The notes under the pieces are model-generated. The model saw nothing but the letters and a program-made list of their open reading frames with translations. It had not been told where the DNA came from and ran no database searches. Shown one piece after another: positions 7,353 to 10,140 of a stretch of 10,140 bases of DNA. The stretch spans positions 1-10,140 of the forward strand of contig CAIQEX010000705.1 of the NCBI GenBank assembly GCA_903870955.1, written 5' to 3'. Position numbers and translations under genes: made by a program. Each line of letters begins with the position of its first letter. Position 1 is the stretch's first letter. The stretch comes from an uncultured beta proteobacterium (GTDB lineage Bacteria; Pseudomonadota; Gammaproteobacteria; Burkholderiales; Burkholderiaceae_C).

Positions 7353-8954
7353 CTAGACGTTGGAATCGGGGAAAGATGCCTTGCGGCGGTTCACGTAATC
7401 CAATATGCCTTCGTCGACCGCCACATCCATGGCCGGGGCTTCGTACTCGGCGAGCTGCTTTTTCCACAGGGCGTTGGCGCGCTGGGTCAGGTCGCGCGAG
7501 CCTTCGGCTTCCCACTGCTCGAAACTGTTGTTGTCGGTGATCGGCGAGCGGTAAAAGGCGCTCTCGAAGTTGGCCTGCGTATGCGCGCAGCCCAGGAAGT
7601 GCTTGCCAGGGCCGACTTCGCGGATGGCGTCCATGGCCTGGCCGTTTTCCGTCAGGTCCACGCCGTTCAAAAGCGTGTGCATCATGCCGGCCTGGTCCAC
7701 GTCCATGATGAACTTCTCGTAACCCATGGACAGGCCGCCTTCCAGCCAACCGGCCGTGTGCAGCACGAAGTTGACGCCGCCCAGGCAGGTGGGCAGCAGG
7801 GTGTTGGCGGATTCGGACGCCGCTTGGGCATCCGAAATTTTGGAACCACACAGGCCGCCACCTGAGCGGAAGGGAACGCCCAGACGCCGTGCCAGCGCAG
7901 CCATCACGTACAGCACCAGAGCCGGCTCTGGCGTGCCAAAAGTGGGCGCGCCGGATTGCATGGAAATGGAAGAGGCAAAGCTGCCCAGCACCACGGGTGC
8001 GCCGGGGCTGCAGAGCTGCACAAAGGCCATGCCGGCCAGGGCTTCGGCCAGGGTCTGCGCGGCGGTACCGGCCACGGTGACTGGTGACATGGCACCGGCC
8101 AAGATGAACGGCGTGATGATGGTGGCCTGGTTGGCGCGCGCATAGACTTTGGCAGCACCCAACATGGTCTCGTCAAAGGTCATGGGCGAGTTGGCGTTGA
8201 TCAGGTTGATCACTGCCGTGCGCGGCTTGCCGGTGAGGGGATCAATCCAGTTGTCGCCAAACAGGATCTTGGTCATCTCGACGGTGTCCCGCGCGCGATC
8301 CGGGTGGGTCACCGAGCCCATGAAGGGCTTGTCGCTGTACTTCATGTGCGAATACACCATGTCGAAATGGCGCTTGTTGACCGGCAGATCAACCGGCTCG
8401 CAAATCGTGCCGCCCGAATGGTGCAGCGCATTCGCCATGTAGGTCAGCTTGACGAAGTTCTGGAAGTCTTCAATGGTGGCGTAGCGGCGACCCTTGTCCA
8501 GGTCGCGCACAAAGGGCGAGCCATAGGCCGGGGCAAAAACCGTGTTCTTGCCGCCGATGACCACGTTGTGCGCCGGGTTGCGGGCATATTGCGTGAACTC
8601 GCGGGGGGCCGTGTCCTGCACCAGTTTGCGCGCCAGCCCGCGGGGGAAATGCACGCGCTCACCCTTGACATCGCAACCCGCCTTACGGAACAGGTCGAGG
8701 GCTTCGGCGTCGTCGCGGAAGTCGATACCGACTTCTTCCAGGATGGTGTCGGCATTGCGCTCGATGATTTGCAGGCCTTCTTCGTCCAGCACCTCGAAGT
8801 AAGGAATCTTGCGCGTGATGTAGGGCACCGACTGGGCGCTGCGAGCCGAACGTGCGGCCCGCTTGGCCTCGCGGCCGCCACCGGCGCGGCGTCCGCGCGG
8901 GGCTTCTGTCGCCGCAGGTGTCTCGATCTCAGCTTGTACAACGGTGTCGGTCAT
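7353..8954 (-). CDS. Trimethylamine methyltransferase (MttB/COG5598) family protein without pyrrolysine
   Basis: A 533-residue cytoplasmic protein of the MttB superfamily. Archaeal MttB carries pyrrolysine and moves a methyl group from trimethylamine to a corrinoid protein; non-pyrrolysine members such as Desulfitobacterium MtgB use glycine betaine. Family-like segments are YFEVLDEEGLQIIERNADTILEEVGIDF (52-79), PAYGSPFVRDLDKGRRYATIEDF (142-164), the glycine-rich HHSGGTICEP (178-187), NANSPMTFD (253-261) and GSFASSISMQSGAPTFGTPEPAL (324-346), near the region where MttB has pyrrolysine. No in-frame TAG occurs, so pyrrolysine is not used. The first ~45 residues are an Ala/Arg/Gly-rich, probably disordered extension before the family core. 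The ATG at 8954 has GGAGA 6 bases upstream; an upstream GTG at 8987 would add 11 residues and is less likely. The gene is divergent from glyA and followed by an intrinsic terminator. The likely role is demethylation of a quaternary amine; the true substrate and corrinoid partner are not visible here. Confidence 0.9.
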   Translation of the reverse strand: MTDTVVQAEIETPAATEAPRGRRAGGGREAKRAARSARSAQSVPYITRKIPYFEVLDEEGLQIIERNADTILEEVGIDFRDDAEALDLFRKAGCDVKGERVHFPRGLARKLVQDTAPREFTQYARNPAHNVVIGGKNTVFAPAYGSPFVRDLDKGRRYATIEDFQNFVKLTYMANALHHSGGTICEPVDLPVNKRHFDMVYSHMKYSDKPFMGSVTHPDRARDTVEMTKILFGDNWIDPLTGKPRTAVINLINANSPMTFDETMLGAAKVYARANQATIITPFILAGAMSPVTVAGTAAQTLAEALAGMAFVQLCSPGAPVVLGSFASSISMQSGAPTFGTPEPALVLYVMAALARRLGVPFRSGGGLCGSKISDAQAASESANTLLPTCLGGVNFVLHTAGWLEGGLSMGYEKFIMDVDQAGMMHTLLNGVDLTENGQAMDAIREVGPGKHFLGCAHTQANFESAFYRSPITDNNSFEQWEAEGSRDLTQRANALWKKQLAEYEAPAMDVAVDEGILDYVNRRKASFPDSNV

Positions 8955-9025
8955 TCGGGTTCTCCAGTGCCTGATGCCTGCCGCCATGCGTCAATCACAT
9001 GCGCCACAGGATGAAAACTCATAGT

Positions 9026-9044
9026 ATTGCAGCGCTTGCGCAAT
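9026..9044. promoter_or_regulatory. Dyad ATTGC-N9-GCAAT upstream of the mttB-like gene
   Basis: Five-base arms with a 9-base centre lie about 72-90 bases before the mttB-like start codon and contain the 8-base palindrome TTGCGCAA (9036-9043). The symmetry is what a dimeric regulator would bind. No specific regulator can be named and no regulatory gene lies in the window. Confidence 0.3.
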
Positions 9045-9216
9045 GGCTTGACTTGTTTGCGACACGCTTTTGCATGCCAACGCCGCAGCCTTTGAGGCGT
9101 CCCTTTTTTGTCGCTGTCAGGATGGCAATATTCACTGGAAACTGCGCTGAGAATTATGTAGATGCGACTTGATTCTGCGCACCCGGCCCTCAACCCTGTC
9201 GCCCCCGCATTCCCCC

Positions 9217-9234
9217 GTGTCGTAATACCGACAC
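9217..9234. promoter_or_regulatory. Dyad GTGTCG-N6-CGACAC in the glyA leader
   Basis: A perfect 6-bp inverted repeat with a 6-base centre (TAATAC) lies 65 bases before the glyA start. It could be an operator or, if transcribed, a small leader hairpin. It has no T tract, so it is not a terminator. The assignment rests on symmetry alone. Confidence 0.35.
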
Positions 9235-9299
9235 CGCCCGCAAGGCCAGTCTCGACAATCGATTCACTCCCGCATTCCTACCCTCTTTGAAGGCTCGCT

Positions 9300-10140
9300 A
9301 TGGCATTGAACCCGACTCTGAATGAATTTGACCCCGAAATTGGTGCGGCAATAGCGGCCGAAGCAGCACGCCAGCAGGACCACCTGGAACTGATCGCCTC
9401 CGAAAACTACACCAGCGCCCGCGTGCTCGAAGCCCAGGGCAGCGTGCTGACCAACAAATACGCCGAGGGCTATCCCGGCAAGCGCTACTACGGGGGCTGT
9501 GAATTTGTCGATGTAGCCGAACAACTCGCCATTGACCGCGCCAAGCAACTCTTTGGCGCCGACTGGGCCAACGTGCAGCCACACTCCGGCTCGAGTGCCA
9601 ACTCGGCCGTTTACATGGCCCTGATGCAACCCGGCGAAACCATTCTGGGCATGAGCCTGGCCCATGGCGGGCACCTGACGCACGGCGCCAAGGTCAGCTT
9701 CTCGGGCAAGATTTACCACTCCGAGCAATACGGCATCGACACCGCCACCGGCCTGATCGACTACGACGCGCTGGAAGCACAAGCCGTGGCCGTGAAACCC
9801 AAGATGATCGTCGCCGGTTACTCGGCCTACAGCCGCCACCTGGACTTTGCCCGCTTCCGCGCCATTGCCGACAAGGTGGGCGCTCTGTTGTGGGTGGACA
9901 TGGCCCACTTCGCCGGTCTGGTGGCTGCCGGCCTGTACCCGAACCCGGTGCCCTTTGCCGACGTGGTGACCACCACCACGCACAAGACCCTGCGCGGCCC
10001 GCGTGGCGGCATGATTCTGTGCCGCGCCAACCCGGACATCGAAAAGAAGCTCAACTCCATGGTCTTCCCCGGCACCCAGGGCGGCCCGCTGATGCATGTG
10101 ATTGCGGCCAAGGCCGTGGCCTTTCTGGAAGCCCTACAGC
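9300..10140 (+). CDS. glyA: Serine hydroxymethyltransferase (partial, cut by right edge)
   Basis: The first 280 codons of a PLP enzyme that interconverts serine plus tetrahydrofolate with glycine plus 5,10-methylene-tetrahydrofolate; about 135-140 residues are missing. Diagnostic segments are ELIASENY (30-37), [17 protein letters not shown] (50-66), NVQPHSGS (91-98), [10 protein letters not shown] (120-129, His125 stacking on PLP), [13 protein letters not shown] (199-211, Asp200 and His203) and [14 protein letters not shown] (224-237), where Lys229 forms the Schiff base. The ATG at 9300 follows GAAGG with 6 bases of spacing. The protein starts directly at the core without the usual short N-terminal addition. 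Several segments ([25 protein letters not shown]) remind me more of alphaproteobacterial or secondary GlyA copies than of the usual betaproteobacterial housekeeping one. It stands divergent to the mttB-like gene, which fits a role in C1-unit handling. Confidence 0.95.
   Translation, partial: MALNPTLNEFDPEIGAAIAAEAARQQDHLELIASENYTSARVLEAQGSVLTNKYAEGYPGKRYYGGCEFVDVAEQLAIDRAKQLFGADWANVQPHSGSSANSAVYMALMQPGETILGMSLAHGGHLTHGAKVSFSGKIYHSEQYGIDTATGLIDYDALEAQAVAVKPKMIVAGYSAYSRHLDFARFRAIADKVGALLWVDMAHFAGLVAAGLYPNPVPFADVVTTTTHKTLRGPRGGMILCRANPDIEKKLNSMVFPGTQGGPLMHVIAAKAVAFLEALQ

Larger units (their letters stand above)
8955..9299. other. Divergent intergenic region between mttB-like gene and glyA
   Basis: This 345-base spacer must hold the start signals of both divergent genes. 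Seen in it: a dyad ATTGC-N9-GCAAT (9026-9044) that includes the perfect palindrome TTGCGCAA; a weak plus-strand hairpin GCCT-TTG-AGGC (9088-9098) with a run of six T (9104-9109); an AT-rich patch (9151-9160) that gives CATAAT as a possible minus-strand -10, without a good -35, and the loose plus-strand pair TTCACT-N18-TATGTA; and a dyad GTGTCG-N6-CGACAC (9217-9234). The glyA ribosome binding site GAAGG is at 9289-9293. No glycine, SAM or tetrahydrofolate riboswitch core was recognised. A TTG-started frame on the minus strand (9193-8951) looks non-coding. Confidence 0.6.

Noticed and set aside
7353..7355. TAG stop of the MttB-family gene as a possible pyrrolysine codon
   Set aside because: Pyrrolysine in MttB is internal to the protein. 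Here TAG ends a full-length product and is followed four codons later by TAA, so it is an ordinary stop.
6736..7851. Minus-strand open frame of 371 codons spanning the mttB-like and MFS genes
   Set aside because: It is in a different frame from two recognised proteins, is extremely Arg/Pro/Gly-rich, and would read across the intrinsic terminator.
7017..7865. Plus-strand open frame of 282 codons opposite the MFS and mttB-like genes
   Set aside because: Antisense shadow running through the terminator region, with no recognised family.
9088..9109. Terminator or attenuator in the glyA leader
   Set aside because: The stem is only 4 bp and separated from the T run by several bases, too weak to call.
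8951..9193. Minus-strand 80-codon frame upstream of the mttB-like gene
   Set aside because: It starts with TTG, is rich in Arg/Lys/Cys, resembles no family, and overlaps the mttB-like start; it is more likely leader DNA.
9264..10097. Minus-strand open frame of 277 codons opposite glyA
   Set aside because: Antisense shadow of a highly conserved enzyme; its Gly/Val/His-rich sequence has no recognisable domain.

Overview
The window looks like chromosomal DNA of a betaproteobacterium, most likely of the Comamonadaceae (Rhodoferax/Polaromonas-like). This rests on high GC content, dense coding, and the character of the proteins: a DUF3391-HD-GYP protein, a soluble hybrid kinase, a short RluE and a DUF1330 protein. 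It is an inference from protein style, not a database match. Nine protein genes are supported. Seven lie on the minus strand; rluE and glyA lie on the plus strand.

Left part (1-4773), all minus strand, read from right to left: a DUF3391-HD-GYP cyclic-di-GMP phosphodiesterase, overlapping by 4 bases (ATGA) a 939-residue soluble hybrid histidine kinase (PAS-PAS-HisKA-HATPase-REC-REC-Hpt). After a 163-base gap come a DUF1330 protein and, 33 bases further on, the first 44 codons of a secreted protein that runs off the left edge. The first two genes are a signalling pair and almost certainly one transcription unit.

Middle (4774-6002): rluE (23S rRNA pseudouridine synthase) on the plus strand. It is convergent with, and overlaps by 26 bases, an unrecognised 125-residue gene whose ribosome binding site lies in an inverted repeat.

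Right part (6003-10140): a YcaD-type MFS transporter and, upstream of it on the same strand, an MttB-family (COG5598) methyltransferase without pyrrolysine. The two are separated by a convincing intrinsic terminator. A 345-base divergent spacer with two dyads leads to glyA (serine hydroxymethyltransferase), cut by the right edge. Methyltransferase, transporter and SHMT together suggest uptake and demethylation of a methylated amine such as a betaine, with the C1 unit entering folate/serine metabolism. No corrinoid protein, corrinoid activase or second methyltransferase is in the window, so this remains an inference.

No tRNA, rRNA, insertion sequence, CRISPR array or recognisable riboswitch was seen. 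The most notable items are the non-pyrrolysine MttB neighbourhood, the coupled HD-GYP/hybrid kinase pair, the terminator placed directly before the transporter's ribosome binding site, and the self-complementary leader of the unknown 125-residue gene.
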